IMG/VR virus record: IMGVR_UViG_3300037042_003397
Coordinates: 1-62,215 of that record
Origin: a virus
DNA: 62,215 bases
Reading direction: 5' to 3' (one strand)
The position numbers and the translations under genes are program-made. Within the stretch, counting starts at the first letter, position 1. Every line of letters begins with the position of its first letter. The notes beneath the pieces were generated by a model. The model did no database searches. It was not told the DNA's origin and saw only the letters and a program-made list of their open reading frames with translations. Positions 15,075-24,135 of this stretch are shown here, one piece after another.

Positions 15075-16505
15075 ATGACTGATAATTTTAATGAGCAGAT
15101 GGTCGGGCTCCTGACAAAGCAGACCGAAATTCTGAATGAGTTGAAAGAAGGGATGCACACCAAGACACCAGCTACTTCGCAGACTGCAAATAAGCTGCAT
15201 GGTGCAAATGGACTGTTCTCAAGTGGCGCCCTGGAACGAGATATTATCTCGGCTGTTGTTCGACCAAAAGGTGTTGCCAGCATGATTCCGGCTATTCCGG
15301 GTGTCAACGAAGATCCTCGGTTTGGTTCAATCACCGGCTTTACAGCAGTTACTGGTTCTCAGCCAACTGCTGTTTGTGCAGACGCACCTACTGCGTACAT
15401 GAAGGGTTGTAACCTGACAGCTATGTTCGGTACAACTCGCTTTGATACTAACACGATTGATATTGAGAAAACGATGCTCCGGCTCAATCGTGGCGATCCT
15501 CAAGACCTGGTATTGCGTGGGCGACTGTTGGGCATGGACAATCTTGGCCCGGCTGGAATGGACGAAAACAAGGTTCTGAATATCCTGACCGAATCCGAGA
15601 TGGTGACCGCTGCTGTTTCTGCAGAGCGGAAAATCTCACAGGATATTTGGCAGGGTACCGTTGCCGGTGGGACGTTCCCCGGTCTTGATGTTCAGGTTGC
15701 GACCGGTCAAAAAGATGCTGATAGTGCCGTTCTTTGTCCTGCGTTGGATAGCGATGTGAAAGATTTCAACTATGATTTGGTCGATGGGTCAAGCCGTGAC
15801 ATTGTTGAATATCTTTCCATGCTTGAGTTCTATCTGCGTAACAATGCTGTTACGATGGGTCTCGATCCGGTCGAGTGGGTCATTGCAATGCGCCCTGAAC
15901 TGTGGTTCGAGTTGAGCGCAGTTTGGCCTTGCCGGTATCAGTCCAATCGCTGCTCCAATGCGTCCGGTGGTGTTGTCAACGTTATCAATGATAACGGAAA
16001 TATCGCCATGCGGGATGCAATGAGAAATGGGATGTACATAGACATCAATGGAAATCGGTATCCAGTTGCAACGGATACGGGTATCTATGAGCGAACTAAT
16101 GTCAATGACGCCAATGTTGCTCGTGGCTTCTACGCTTCCAGCATCTACATGCTACCCCTGACTATTCAGGGTAACTTCCCGGTGTTGTATCGTGAGTATT
16201 TGGATTACAGCAAGGCCAGTCGTGAAACGCCTTCTTTGCGTGGTCTTCCTACTTTCTGGACTGATAGTGGGATGTACTCATGGGCGATAGAGTCTCACAA
16301 TTGGTGCTTCAAGCTGGCGCTTCGGACTGAACAGCGGATCGTACTCCGCACTCCACAGTTAGCCGGTAAAATCCAAAAGGTGAAGTACTCTCCGTTGCAG
16401 CACCTGCGTGAACCATATCCTGAATCTCCGTACTTCGCTGATGGCGGGGTGAGCACGAGAGGTTATAGTTGGGGACAGGCTGCTTGGGTAGGAGCGTTAC
16501 GGTAA
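15075..16505 (+). CDS. Major capsid protein, 476 aa
   Basis: HK97-fold shell subunit by position after protease/scaffold and by the final segment (FPVLYREYLDYSKASRETPS) typical of capsid proteins that end in a long beta region. The N-terminal ~60 residues are helical and probably cleaved. Codon choice is visibly richer in C/G-ending codons than in neighbours, as expected for the most expressed virion gene. AAAGGAGAATATGAG precedes the start and a strong terminator follows. Confidence 0.8.
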   Translation: MTDNFNEQMVGLLTKQTEILNELKEGMHTKTPATSQTANKLHGANGLFSSGALERDIISAVVRPKGVASMIPAIPGVNEDPRFGSITGFTAVTGSQPTAVCADAPTAYMKGCNLTAMFGTTRFDTNTIDIEKTMLRLNRGDPQDLVLRGRLLGMDNLGPAGMDENKVLNILTESEMVTAAVSAERKISQDIWQGTVAGGTFPGLDVQVATGQKDADSAVLCPALDSDVKDFNYDLVDGSSRDIVEYLSMLEFYLRNNAVTMGLDPVEWVIAMRPELWFELSAVWPCRYQSNRCSNASGGVVNVINDNGNIAMRDAMRNGMYIDINGNRYPVATDTGIYERTNVNDANVARGFYASSIYMLPLTIQGNFPVLYREYLDYSKASRETPSLRGLPTFWTDSGMYSWAIESHNWCFKLALRTEQRIVLRTPQLAGKIQKVKYSPLQHLREPYPESPYFADGGVSTRGYSWGQAAWVGALR

Positions 16506-16540
16506 TCTAACCAAAGTTATAGACCGAAATTAATTTCGGG

Positions 16541-16574
16541 AATCACCCGGAGATTTTCTCCGGGTGATTGTTTT
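16541..16574 (+). terminator. Strong intrinsic terminator after the capsid gene
   Basis: A 13-bp perfect stem AATCACCCGGAGA / TCTCCGGGTGATT has a TTT loop and is followed by GTTTT. Just before it lies a 16-bp palindrome CCGAAATTAATTTCGG (16524-16539). Both are in the 121-nt gap before the next gene. It would limit transcription into the inserted block. Confidence 0.85.
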
Positions 16575-16626
16575 ATATGGTAAAATAACAACATGTCAAT
16601 AATTCAATCTTCGCACTGGAGAAAAC

Positions 16627-17637
16627 ATGAAACCTGTTCTTGAATTTTCGTCAAAAGTTTTGTTCTACATATTTTGTGTGGTGATCGTTGTTTGGACTGG
16701 ATCGCTGACTGTATCTTTTGTAACCCGTGTCATGCCTGGAGCAGGGGTGGAGCCTTTTCTGGCTTTGGCCGTGTTCGATGGTGGCGCAATCTGCTGGCTA
16801 CTTGTCTTTTTATCGTATTCGAAAGGTCTTGGGCAGCGGTCGGTAAGCCTGTTGATGATGGTAATGGATTTGATCGGAATTGGTCTTATGACCGTTGCCG
16901 AATTGCTTATGGGCGGACAGACATTTACTGATGCACCTGAACAACTTGGGTCAGTAGCAGTGTGGGCGATTGCATTGTGGACTATTGCCAATGTTATTGC
17001 CGCTTATTCTTTTCATGTGCTGTCTCCGTCCGCCATGAAGGAAATAGCTATGGGAGTGGCCAAGGATAAGGTTGAAGCTCAAGGGATTAAATATCTTGAG
17101 GATAATTTGTCAAAGTTAGGTGAACAGCTTGGAACAGAAATGGGGAAAGCATTGTTAGATCAGGCTATTCGAGATATGGGACTTCATAAAGATGGTGGAT
17201 TGCGTGGCGGTTCTATTCCCCTACCCCCTTCAAACTCGTCATCTTCTTCTACCGTGAATACATCAGCATTATTTTCTCCACAAACTTATCCTATTACACA
17301 TAACAGAAGTTCCGATGAAAGTCCAGAAGAAATAATGGCAAAGATACGTAATGGATCATCGCCGTTACGGTCGGATAAAATGTCAGATAAAGCGAGAGAG
17401 GAGGCTGAAGAAGCATTATCGAATAGGATTAAGACACCCGTTACGCATGACGATCAATCTCGTAAAAATGGAAAGCTACACGCAACCTATAACGAGGATG
17501 TTATAGAAGCGGATATGGTGAATGTTACACTTCAAAATGATCCGAGGGCATTACAGTCAGGTGAACAGGAAACCCCCCGCCCAAACGGACTAAAGCCGCT
17601 GCCAAGAAAGAAGTTGGACAGTCGGCAGCTAGGGTAA
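16627..17637 (+). CDS. Four-helix membrane protein with long cytoplasmic tail, 336 aa
   Basis: Residues 1-140 contain about four hydrophobic helices (VLFYIFCVVIVVWTGSLTV; FLALAVFDGGAICWLLVFL; VSLLMMVMDLIGIGLMTVAE; VAVWAIALWTIANVIAAYSF). An amphipathic helical stretch follows, then a Ser-rich and charged tail. The gene may not end at 17637. The -1 frame after a run of six C at 17573-17578 continues for about 65 codons and encodes a zinc ribbon. TGGAGAAAAC precedes the start. No known family is recognised. Confidence 0.65.
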   Translation: MKPVLEFSSKVLFYIFCVVIVVWTGSLTVSFVTRVMPGAGVEPFLALAVFDGGAICWLLVFLSYSKGLGQRSVSLLMMVMDLIGIGLMTVAELLMGGQTFTDAPEQLGSVAVWAIALWTIANVIAAYSFHVLSPSAMKEIAMGVAKDKVEAQGIKYLEDNLSKLGEQLGTEMGKALLDQAIRDMGLHKDGGLRGGSIPLPPSNSSSSSTVNTSALFSPQTYPITHNRSSDESPEEIMAKIRNGSSPLRSDKMSDKAREEAEEALSNRIKTPVTHDDQSRKNGKLHATYNEDVIEADMVNVTLQNDPRALQSGEQETPRPNGLKPLPRKKLDSRQLG

Positions 17638-17774
17638 CTGTAAAGAAACCATCACTAAAATGTATGGAGTGCGGTAAGGTTATTTCTGGGCGCAGGCGTT
17701 ACTGTAATAGCGCATGTAGGCAAGCTAATTATCGTAGAAGAAAATTAAATGTTACGGTTAATGTCGTAACTTGA
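17565..17774 (+). CDS. Zinc-ribbon tail in the -1 frame, possibly frameshift-fused to the 336-aa membrane protein
   Basis: The frame opens after a TGA at 17562 and has no ATG before the first Cys. It reads PPPKRTKAAAKKEV, then CMECGKV and RRRYCNSACRQANYRRRK, the familiar CxxC...CxxxC zinc ribbon with a basic helix. The lack of a start, and in-phase continuation from the membrane protein by a single-base slip at CCCCCC, suggest a programmed -1 frameshift or a 1-nt deletion. A stand-alone 35-aa product from the internal ATG would lose the first Cys. Confidence 0.5.
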   Translation, partial: TGNPPPKRTKAAAKKEVGQSAARVTVKKPSLKCMECGKVISGRRRYCNSACRQANYRRRKLNVTVNVVT

Positions 17775-17777
17775 CAT

Positions 17778-18146
17778 TTGCGAAGTGTAACTGGAGTTAT
17801 GGTGAGATTTCTAATTCTTTTAGTTGTTACAGTTTGTAGGGCTTTTACGGGTGTTGTGTTTGGCGTGAATATTGTAGCAAAACGTAAAGTTACTGTAACA
17901 ACAAAACGAAGAAATCGACTACACGAACTCAGGTCAATGCCTTATCGTGACTATCTCAAAACACCGGAGTGGGACAAGACTAGAAAAGCTGCGTATAGAC
18001 GAGCCAATCATACTTGTCAAAGATGTAGAAGAACTGGCGTTATGCTGAATGTACATCATAAGACTTACGATAACTTGGGTCGTGAACCTGCAAAAGATTT
18101 AATCGTATTATGTTGTTACTGTCACAAAAAAATTCATAACATATAA
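17778..18146 (+). CDS. HNH endonuclease, 122 aa
   Basis: The C-terminal 75 residues contain CQRC, NVHHKTYDNLG and LCCYCHKKIH. This is the zinc-stabilised HNH nuclease fold with two CxxC pairs and the His-His catalytic element. Translation could begin at TTG 17778, ATG 17799 or ATG 17937. The stretch between the first two starts and the HNH domain is hydrophobic and unusual, so the true start is uncertain; MPYRDYLKTPEW at 17937 is a typical N-terminus. It lies in the mobile-looking block after the capsid and may be a free-standing homing or packaging-linked nuclease. Confidence 0.75.
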   Translation: MRSVTGVMVRFLILLVVTVCRAFTGVVFGVNIVAKRKVTVTTKRRNRLHELRSMPYRDYLKTPEWDKTRKAAYRRANHTCQRCRRTGVMLNVHHKTYDNLGREPAKDLIVLCCYCHKKIHNI

Positions 18147-18158
18147 AAGGAAAGTGAT

Positions 18159-18353
18159 ATGGAAATAGGTGAAGTAGAGAAGGTGAAAAATGAGTTTCAG
18201 ACGATAAAAGTGTGGCGTAAAACTTACAAGTCGCTAAAGTTAATAGCAGCATTGACCGGAGAAACGATGGTGATTTTATTTCAACGATTGACATCTGATG
18301 AACTTTCTAGGGTGAAATCAAAGGAGATTAACGATGCCACAGTGGGAGAATAG
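18159..18353 (+). CDS. Ribbon-helix-helix-like small protein, 64 aa
   Basis: The core FQTIKVWRKTYKSLKLIAALTG has the pattern of a beta strand followed by two helices seen in RHH DNA-binding antitoxin-like proteins. AAAGGAAAGTGAT precedes the start. It overlaps the next gene by 20 nt. It may be a small regulator of the ParB-methyltransferase operon; no toxin-type neighbour is apparent. Confidence 0.5.
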   Translation: MEIGEVEKVKNEFQTIKVWRKTYKSLKLIAALTGETMVILFQRLTSDELSRVKSKEINDATVGE

Positions 18354-19821
18354 GATCGTTGAGACAGGTGAGATCGACATTAGTAAAGTTATTTTGAATC
18401 CTAATAATCCGAAGCAGCATCCTGCTTATCAGAAACAGATGTTGAGTGGTTTTATTGAAGATGTGGGATGGGTCAATTTTACGATCATCAATAAAAGGAC
18501 TGGACACCTGGTTGATGGAGAGGGAAGGTATTGGAGTGCGATTGAGAACGATCAAAAGACACTTCCGGTTGCATGGATCGACGTGTCTGAAGAAGAAGAA
18601 CTTAAGATACTGGCAAGTTTGGATACAACTACTTCGTTTGCAACGATTAACATTACCAAGATGACCGATGTTGTCAAGCGGATTGTTGCGAATAATGATG
18701 GGATGAGAAACATCATCAAGGCGATCACTCAAAGAAACAAGATCGACATTACCGATGTGTTGAATAAGAATACCAATATCGATAAGCCTAAATCGGATGG
18801 TATAGAAAAAGAAGGGGATGACATAGAGAAAGAAGATGATGGATATACGCAATTGTCTGACAAGAATGATGAAATCATGAAGAAGGAGAATGAAAAGTTA
18901 GATCAGATTGCGTTGGACAATAACATCAAAACGGGTGATGTGTGGGAGTTGGCTCCGAATGTCTTTGTTATGTGCGGAGACTCCAGGGAAAAAGCGGATA
19001 TTCTCACACTGGTTTCAAGGTCTGGTGCGTTGAAAAATGTAGTAGGCATAACCGGCGTTTTCACTTCGCCACCATACGCAATGCAGAGAAAAGATCAGTA
19101 TGGTGGTATCAGCGAAGAAGAATATGTGGATTGGTGGGAGTTGGTTCAGGAAAATTGCAGAGAAATTATGAATGGGGATGGTAATTTCTTCTTGAACATA
19201 AAAACTGGCGGGACAAAAGAAGGGCAGTTATCTTTATACGTTATTGATCTGGTTCAGTCGATGGTCAGGAGATGGGGATGGAAACTGATCGAAGAATATT
19301 GTTGGGTGAAAGCATCTGTAATGCCAAGGATGGTAACTAGAAGATTTAAGAACAAGTTTGAACCTGTTTATCAATTTTCCAATTCGATGGAGTTCAAGTT
19401 CATTCCAACGAATGTGATGAATATGTCCAATGATGTTCTTAATAATCGTGGTGACGGAACTGGAAATACATCGTGGGGGAGATGGCAAGGTAAACCAGAC
19501 GCTGAGTCACCAAAAGATATGAAAGGTATTCACGAAGGAATGGCTTATCCAAGCAATGTTATAGAGTCTACGTGGAGTAAGGCTTATGGTCACGAAGCAT
19601 CATTTCCTGAAGGGTTGGTTGAATTCTTCATCAAGGCATACTCGGCAGATGGAGATGTTTGGTTTGATCCTTTTGGTGGAAGTGGAACGACTGGCGTTGT
19701 TTGCAATCGGTTGGGAAGGGGTTGTATCATGATGGAGAAGCTTCCAAAGTATATTGCAGTGATGATAAATCGGTACAAGGAAGAATTGGGATCAGAACCA
19801 AAAAGGATATACCAATTATGA
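18334..19821 (+). CDS. ParB-like nuclease domain fused to DNA methyltransferase, 495 aa
   Basis: Residues 10-100 carry a ParB/sulfiredoxin-like fold (LNPNNPKQHP; LVDGEGRYWSA), followed by a charged linker. A beta-class methyltransferase follows, with catalytic TSPPY at residues 244-248 and the SAM-binding block DPFGGSGTTG at 445-454. TSPPY is common in N4-cytosine and some N6-adenine enzymes. ParB-type domains in such phage fusions are often CTP-binding or DNA-interacting; the exact role here is not shown. It is a second orphan methyltransferase, distinct from the one at 6138. Confidence 0.8.
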   Translation: MPQWENRIVETGEIDISKVILNPNNPKQHPAYQKQMLSGFIEDVGWVNFTIINKRTGHLVDGEGRYWSAIENDQKTLPVAWIDVSEEEELKILASLDTTTSFATINITKMTDVVKRIVANNDGMRNIIKAITQRNKIDITDVLNKNTNIDKPKSDGIEKEGDDIEKEDDGYTQLSDKNDEIMKKENEKLDQIALDNNIKTGDVWELAPNVFVMCGDSREKADILTLVSRSGALKNVVGITGVFTSPPYAMQRKDQYGGISEEEYVDWWELVQENCREIMNGDGNFFLNIKTGGTKEGQLSLYVIDLVQSMVRRWGWKLIEEYCWVKASVMPRMVTRRFKNKFEPVYQFSNSMEFKFIPTNVMNMSNDVLNNRGDGTGNTSWGRWQGKPDAESPKDMKGIHEGMAYPSNVIESTWSKAYGHEASFPEGLVEFFIKAYSADGDVWFDPFGGSGTTGVVCNRLGRGCIMMEKLPKYIAVMINRYKEELGSEPKRIYQL

Positions 19822-20534
19822 AAGTAGTTGTGTCCGTATCCGATAAATATCTATGGTGTTTGCAGCCATTTTCCTATTTCTTCAACAAGTATTGGTCTGA
19901 ACTTCAGGATGTTGTTGTTGCCGGGTATAGTCTACCCAACTTTGAACTGCCTAAAAATTTCACGTTCTACCAGATAGACACTTATAATTATCCTAAAGAG
20001 AAATGGGTCGACGGAATGTTGAGGTTCTTGTACTGGCTTTCCGATGATACATTCACGCTTCTGCTTGAAGATTATTGGTTATGCAGAACAGCAGATGTAA
20101 CTGGAATAAGAACACTTAATGATTTTATGCTGTTCAATCGTAATATACTAAGGATGGATTTGACAGCAGATCGACTGTACGCAGGCGGCTGTAAAGATGT
20201 TGATTACTTTGGTCATTACGATATTATAGAGGCCAGGGGAAGTCAATATCAAATGTCACTTCAGGCTGGAATATGGAGTAAGAAACTTCTGATTGATATA
20301 TTTGAGAAGTTACCAATAACCAGTCGATCAGCGTGGGAAGTTGAGTTCATGGGAACTGAGTTTATCAATCTATCTCCGGATAAGTTCCTTGTTTTCGGGA
20401 CAAAGCAAATTCCGATCAGGTATGTTAATGCATGTAATAATGCGTTAGGTATTAACAAAGAAATGGAAGGATTCGGAAAATCAGATAAAGAGATATTACA
20501 AAGGATGATGCCACAATGGATAGCGCAGCGTTAA
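19818..20534 (+). CDS. Putative glycosyltransferase-like protein, 238 aa
   Basis: The start at 19818 overlaps the previous stop (ATGA), with AAAAGGATATA upstream; the longer frame from 19701 is an artefact. The protein starts with a beta strand (MKVVVSVSDKYLWCL) and contains LLLEDYWL at about residues 81-88, a possible acidic metal-binding element. The pattern resembles small phage-encoded sugar transferases, and it stands beside a SAM methyltransferase and a tri-domain glycosyltransferase. The assignment relies on context and is weak. Confidence 0.4.
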   Translation: MKVVVSVSDKYLWCLQPFSYFFNKYWSELQDVVVAGYSLPNFELPKNFTFYQIDTYNYPKEKWVDGMLRFLYWLSDDTFTLLLEDYWLCRTADVTGIRTLNDFMLFNRNILRMDLTADRLYAGGCKDVDYFGHYDIIEARGSQYQMSLQAGIWSKKLLIDIFEKLPITSRSAWEVEFMGTEFINLSPDKFLVFGTKQIPIRYVNACNNALGINKEMEGFGKSDKEILQRMMPQWIAQR

Positions 20535-21058
20535 AGTTATCAAAAGCATTCGGTTTTTTATACGAGAAAGAAGTAATGACACTCAATACGATTGCATCAA
20601 AACTTCCAGATCGAGCATTGTGCGTCAATATTGGCGCAGGAACTGGAACATCAGCGATGGCAATTCTTGAGATCAGACCAGATTTGACAGATACATTTTA
20701 TACAGTTGATTTCTGTGAGTCAGGTCCTCTTGGATCGCTTCAAGGTGAGCGCAACGAGTTCGATGTGGCGAAGATGAGATATCCCAATCAAATACTCGGT
20801 GATAGTTTTGAAGTATCACGAATGTGGTCGCATGGGTTGATTGATTATCTGTTCATTGATGCGAATCATGATCGTGAATTTATTATCAGGGACATCAATG
20901 GATGGATCAGATATCTAAGACCAAAAGATGGAATTCTTGTCTTTCACGATTATGGGTCGATGAATTGGTGCGACGTGAAAGAAGTGGTTGATGAGTTCTT
21001 TGGCGAACCTCACCTGGTAGTTGAAACTATGGCAGTGTTCTACGGGATAAATTTATAA
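20516..21058 (+). CDS. Class I SAM-dependent methyltransferase, 180 aa
   Basis: Motif I is VNIGAGTGTS at about residues 38-47. A later strand-loop YLFIDANHDREFIIRDI and the end strand GILVFHDYG match the Methyltransf_24 type, often acting on sugars or small metabolites. It overlaps the preceding gene by 19 nt and stands directly before the tri-domain glycosyltransferase. It may methylate a sugar added by that enzyme; the substrate is inferred only. Confidence 0.7.
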   Translation: MDSAALKLSKAFGFLYEKEVMTLNTIASKLPDRALCVNIGAGTGTSAMAILEIRPDLTDTFYTVDFCESGPLGSLQGERNEFDVAKMRYPNQILGDSFEVSRMWSHGLIDYLFIDANHDREFIIRDINGWIRYLRPKDGILVFHDYGSMNWCDVKEVVDEFFGEPHLVVETMAVFYGINL

Positions 21059-21060
21059 TC

Positions 21061-24000
21061 ATGAAGATAAAGATGATACCGAACCTCTCGCAAGGAGGTA
21101 ATAATCCGAGTGGAATATCAAGGGTAGTTGAAGCCTATTATAAATATCTTCCCATGTTTGGAGTTGAATTTACAGATGGAGATGACTATGACTTGAGCGT
21201 GGTTCATGCTGGTGTAACTGGCGCAAATTGCGATGTTGCTGTTTTGCATGGAATTTACTTTACAGCAGATTATGAGTCCAGCGGGTATGAATACAAGTCA
21301 AACGAGAAGATTGTCAGGGCATTGCGAAGTGCGAAGCAGATAACCGTTCCATCTTATTGGGTATCTGAGATTTTGCAAAGAGATATGCGGATCACTCCAT
21401 CCGTTGTTCCTCATGGTATTGATAGTAAGTTGTGGGAACATGACAAGCCTAATGCCGGATATGCTTTGTACAATAAGAACAGGGATGCGATGGATGTGTG
21501 CGACTCGAAACATCTTGTCGCATTGGCAAAGTTGAGAAAGGATATTCCCTTTTTATCGACATTTTCAAAGACTGCATTACCCAATATTAAAGTAACTGGA
21601 GTGCAGCCTCACGAAATTATGAAGGATATGGTTCAGCGGGCAAATGTTTACTTATCACTTACTAAAGAAACTTTTGGAATTGGAGCCCTTGAAAGTTTGG
21701 CGTCGGGCGTTCCTGTTCTCGGTTTCCGCTATGGTGGAAATGTTGATACTATCACTCATGGTGTTACTGGCTATCTCGCTAATCCCTACGACTACGATGA
21801 CCTGGCAAATGGTCTTGATTACTGCATTAAGTATCGTGATATTCTTAGTGCTAACTGCTTTGAACTTATTAAGGCTTGGACTTGGGAAAAAGCAGTAGAA
21901 AAGTTGTATCACGTTCTTGAAAGTGCCATGGTGTTAGAGAAAGATACTGTGTCTGTGATTATCCCAACTTTCAACTATGCGAATAAAGTGGGTAGAGCGA
22001 TTGAGAGTTGTGAAAAGCAGATCAAGAAACCGGATGAGATTATTGTGGTGGATGATGGATCAACAGATAATACCGAAGAAGTTGTGAATGACATAATCTC
22101 GAACAGTACCAGCAACATAAAATACTTCAAGAAAAGTAATGGTGGCGTTGCAACTGCAAGAAATTATGGGTTCGAGCAATCTACCGGAAAGTATGTTTGT
22201 TTTTTGGACGCTGATGATGAGATTGCACCGAAGTTTTTGGATGTGTGCGTTGATTATCTTGAAAAGAACAGATCCATTTCGCTTGTCTACACAAGTTTAA
22301 TGTATGTGAATGGGGATAATCGTAGTGTGTCGCAGTGGCCTGGTGTGTATGATTATGATGCTCAATTAAGACGAAAGAATCAGGTTCCAACCTGCAATGT
22401 AGCCAGAAGGGAATTGTGGAGCCGGTTGGCAGGACAGAGACAGCGATATGCGCCCAATGGAGCCGGATCTGAAGATGCGGATATGTGGACAAGGGCAGGC
22501 GCCTACGGTATGGATGCAAGAAAGATTACCGAAGAACCATTGTTTATTTATCATGGTGGTGGAAGAACATCGGTAGACTATCGTGAGGTAGATTGGTTAG
22601 GATGGCATCCTTGGGCAACGGATAATCTTCATCCATTTGCAAGTTTAGCATTGGCGCAACGAGTATCTCACCCGGTAAGACAGTACGATCAGCCAGCAAT
22701 ATCTGTGATTATTCCGGTTGGAAAGGGACATGAGGAACTGGTGATTGATGCGCTGGATAGTCTCGATGCTCAATCATTCAGGAATTGGGAAGCGATTGTA
22801 GTGTGGGATAGTCCTAATCCAATTCCGCATCTTATCAAAGTTGGATTTCCGCACGTGAGATTTTTTGTCAATGAAAAAAGTGGCGTTGGGCCTGGTGTTT
22901 CAAGAAATATTGGCGTGAAACAATCCAGGGGAAAGTTGATATTGTTCCTTGACGCTGATGACTACCTTATACCCGGCAGGTCATTATCGAAGATGTACAC
23001 AGAATGGCAGTTGTCCAATTCGATTGTGTACTCTGACTATCTTGGAATATCAATCACGACCGATGACGACTTAATAAAGTTCGGTGATAGGGTTGTGAGT
23101 TATAACAAGAGAACGCACGAGGTTATCTCAACGTTCAAGTCGGCTCCGTATGATTGTGAGTTGGCGCAACAACAGCCCAACGAGAGAATGTATCACTGGT
23201 GCCTGGTAACTTGTCTTATCCCGAAAGAATTTCATAATGCCATTGGTGGTTTTGATGAAAGTATGAAGTCGTGGGAAGATGTGGATTATCACTGGCGAAT
23301 GGCGAGAAAGGGGTATTGCTACAGCAGGATACAAGAACCTCTTATTATGTACCGGTTCACGACCGGTTCAAGAAGGGAATTAGCATCAGCTTACAACAAT
23401 AAAGATGCTGGAATAGAATTGATTAAGTATATGTCAGACAAGTACAAAGGAGTACCTAATATGCCTTGTCCTGGTGGTTGCGGAAATAGATCAAGTTTTG
23501 TTCAGAATGTTTCATCGGAACAGTCTGCTAGAGTTGACATAAAAGATGATGAGCTTGTGATGATAAGACTGATCGATCCAAATAAGGGCGATCATTCTAT
23601 CATTGGCCCAATATCAAGACAGAATTATGGATACAGATCAAGCGGTGATACATTCTTGGTGAAAGGCGTTGACGCTGCTTCGGCTCCACATATGTTCCTT
23701 ATCCTGAACACGGATGGAAGCTCTATGTCAAAACAGGTTGTTGAGAAACCAAAAGAACCTGTCTTAGTGAAACAACCAGAAGTGGTGAGTAAACCGGTTG
23801 CAGTCGCAAGTGAAATTAAAGCCCAATTTCGTGTAGCCGAATTATCTCCGGTTACGGTAGTTGAACCGCCTGTTATCCAGAAAAGATATGAATTTGTGGA
23901 TGCGGTTGAACCTGAGAAAGACTTTACGGATTACAGCCAGTACAGTGATGAACCGATGGACTTGCAGTTGATACCGGGTATCAGTCTGACGCATGCTTCA

Positions 24001-24135
24001 AGATTGAAGGACTTATCCATCAATTCAAAGAGAAGGGTCATGAAATTGGGAGTTGAGGGATTGATTGAGATTAAAGGAATTGGAATAACGAGGGCCGAGG
24101 TAGCCATAAAATACATCAAAGAAAATCCACGATGA
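21061..24135 (+). CDS. Tri-domain glycosyltransferase (GT4 + GT2 + GT2) with C-terminal HhH module, 1024 aa
   Basis: Residues 1-290 form a GT-B/GT4-like domain, ending with the donor-site helix SLTKETFGIGALESLASG. Residues about 296-540 and 549-790 are two GT2/GT-A domains (VSVIIPTFNY, VVDDGSTDNT, FLDADDE; ISVIIPVGKG, FLDADDY). After a CPGGCGN segment and a small beta module at about 833-885 there is a Pro-rich linker. The end is a helix-hairpin-helix pair (LIPGISLTHASRL; LIEIKGIGITRAEV) at residues ~968-1015. The enzyme could build a short glycan. HhH normally binds DNA or mediates protein contact and is unexpected here. Confidence 0.8.
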   Translation: MKIKMIPNLSQGGNNPSGISRVVEAYYKYLPMFGVEFTDGDDYDLSVVHAGVTGANCDVAVLHGIYFTADYESSGYEYKSNEKIVRALRSAKQITVPSYWVSEILQRDMRITPSVVPHGIDSKLWEHDKPNAGYALYNKNRDAMDVCDSKHLVALAKLRKDIPFLSTFSKTALPNIKVTGVQPHEIMKDMVQRANVYLSLTKETFGIGALESLASGVPVLGFRYGGNVDTITHGVTGYLANPYDYDDLANGLDYCIKYRDILSANCFELIKAWTWEKAVEKLYHVLESAMVLEKDTVSVIIPTFNYANKVGRAIESCEKQIKKPDEIIVVDDGSTDNTEEVVNDIISNSTSNIKYFKKSNGGVATARNYGFEQSTGKYVCFLDADDEIAPKFLDVCVDYLEKNRSISLVYTSLMYVNGDNRSVSQWPGVYDYDAQLRRKNQVPTCNVARRELWSRLAGQRQRYAPNGAGSEDADMWTRAGAYGMDARKITEEPLFIYHGGGRTSVDYREVDWLGWHPWATDNLHPFASLALAQRVSHPVRQYDQPAISVIIPVGKGHEELVIDALDSLDAQSFRNWEAIVVWDSPNPIPHLIKVGFPHVRFFVNEKSGVGPGVSRNIGVKQSRGKLILFLDADDYLIPGRSLSKMYTEWQLSNSIVYSDYLGISITTDDDLIKFGDRVVSYNKRTHEVISTFKSAPYDCELAQQQPNERMYHWCLVTCLIPKEFHNAIGGFDESMKSWEDVDYHWRMARKGYCYSRIQEPLIMYRFTTGSRRELASAYNNKDAGIELIKYMSDKYKGVPNMPCPGGCGNRSSFVQNVSSEQSARVDIKDDELVMIRLIDPNKGDHSIIGPISRQNYGYRSSGDTFLVKGVDAASAPHMFLILNTDGSSMSKQVVEKPKEPVLVKQPEVVSKPVAVASEIKAQFRVAELSPVTVVEPPVIQKRYEFVDAVEPEKDFTDYSQYSDEPMDLQLIPGISLTHASRLKDLSINSKRRVMKLGVEGLIEIKGIGITRAEVAIKYIKENPR

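Noticed and set aside
22181-22554. Antisense frames within the tri-domain glycosyltransferase gene
   Set aside because: Shadow frames of a strongly supported gene, without start signals.
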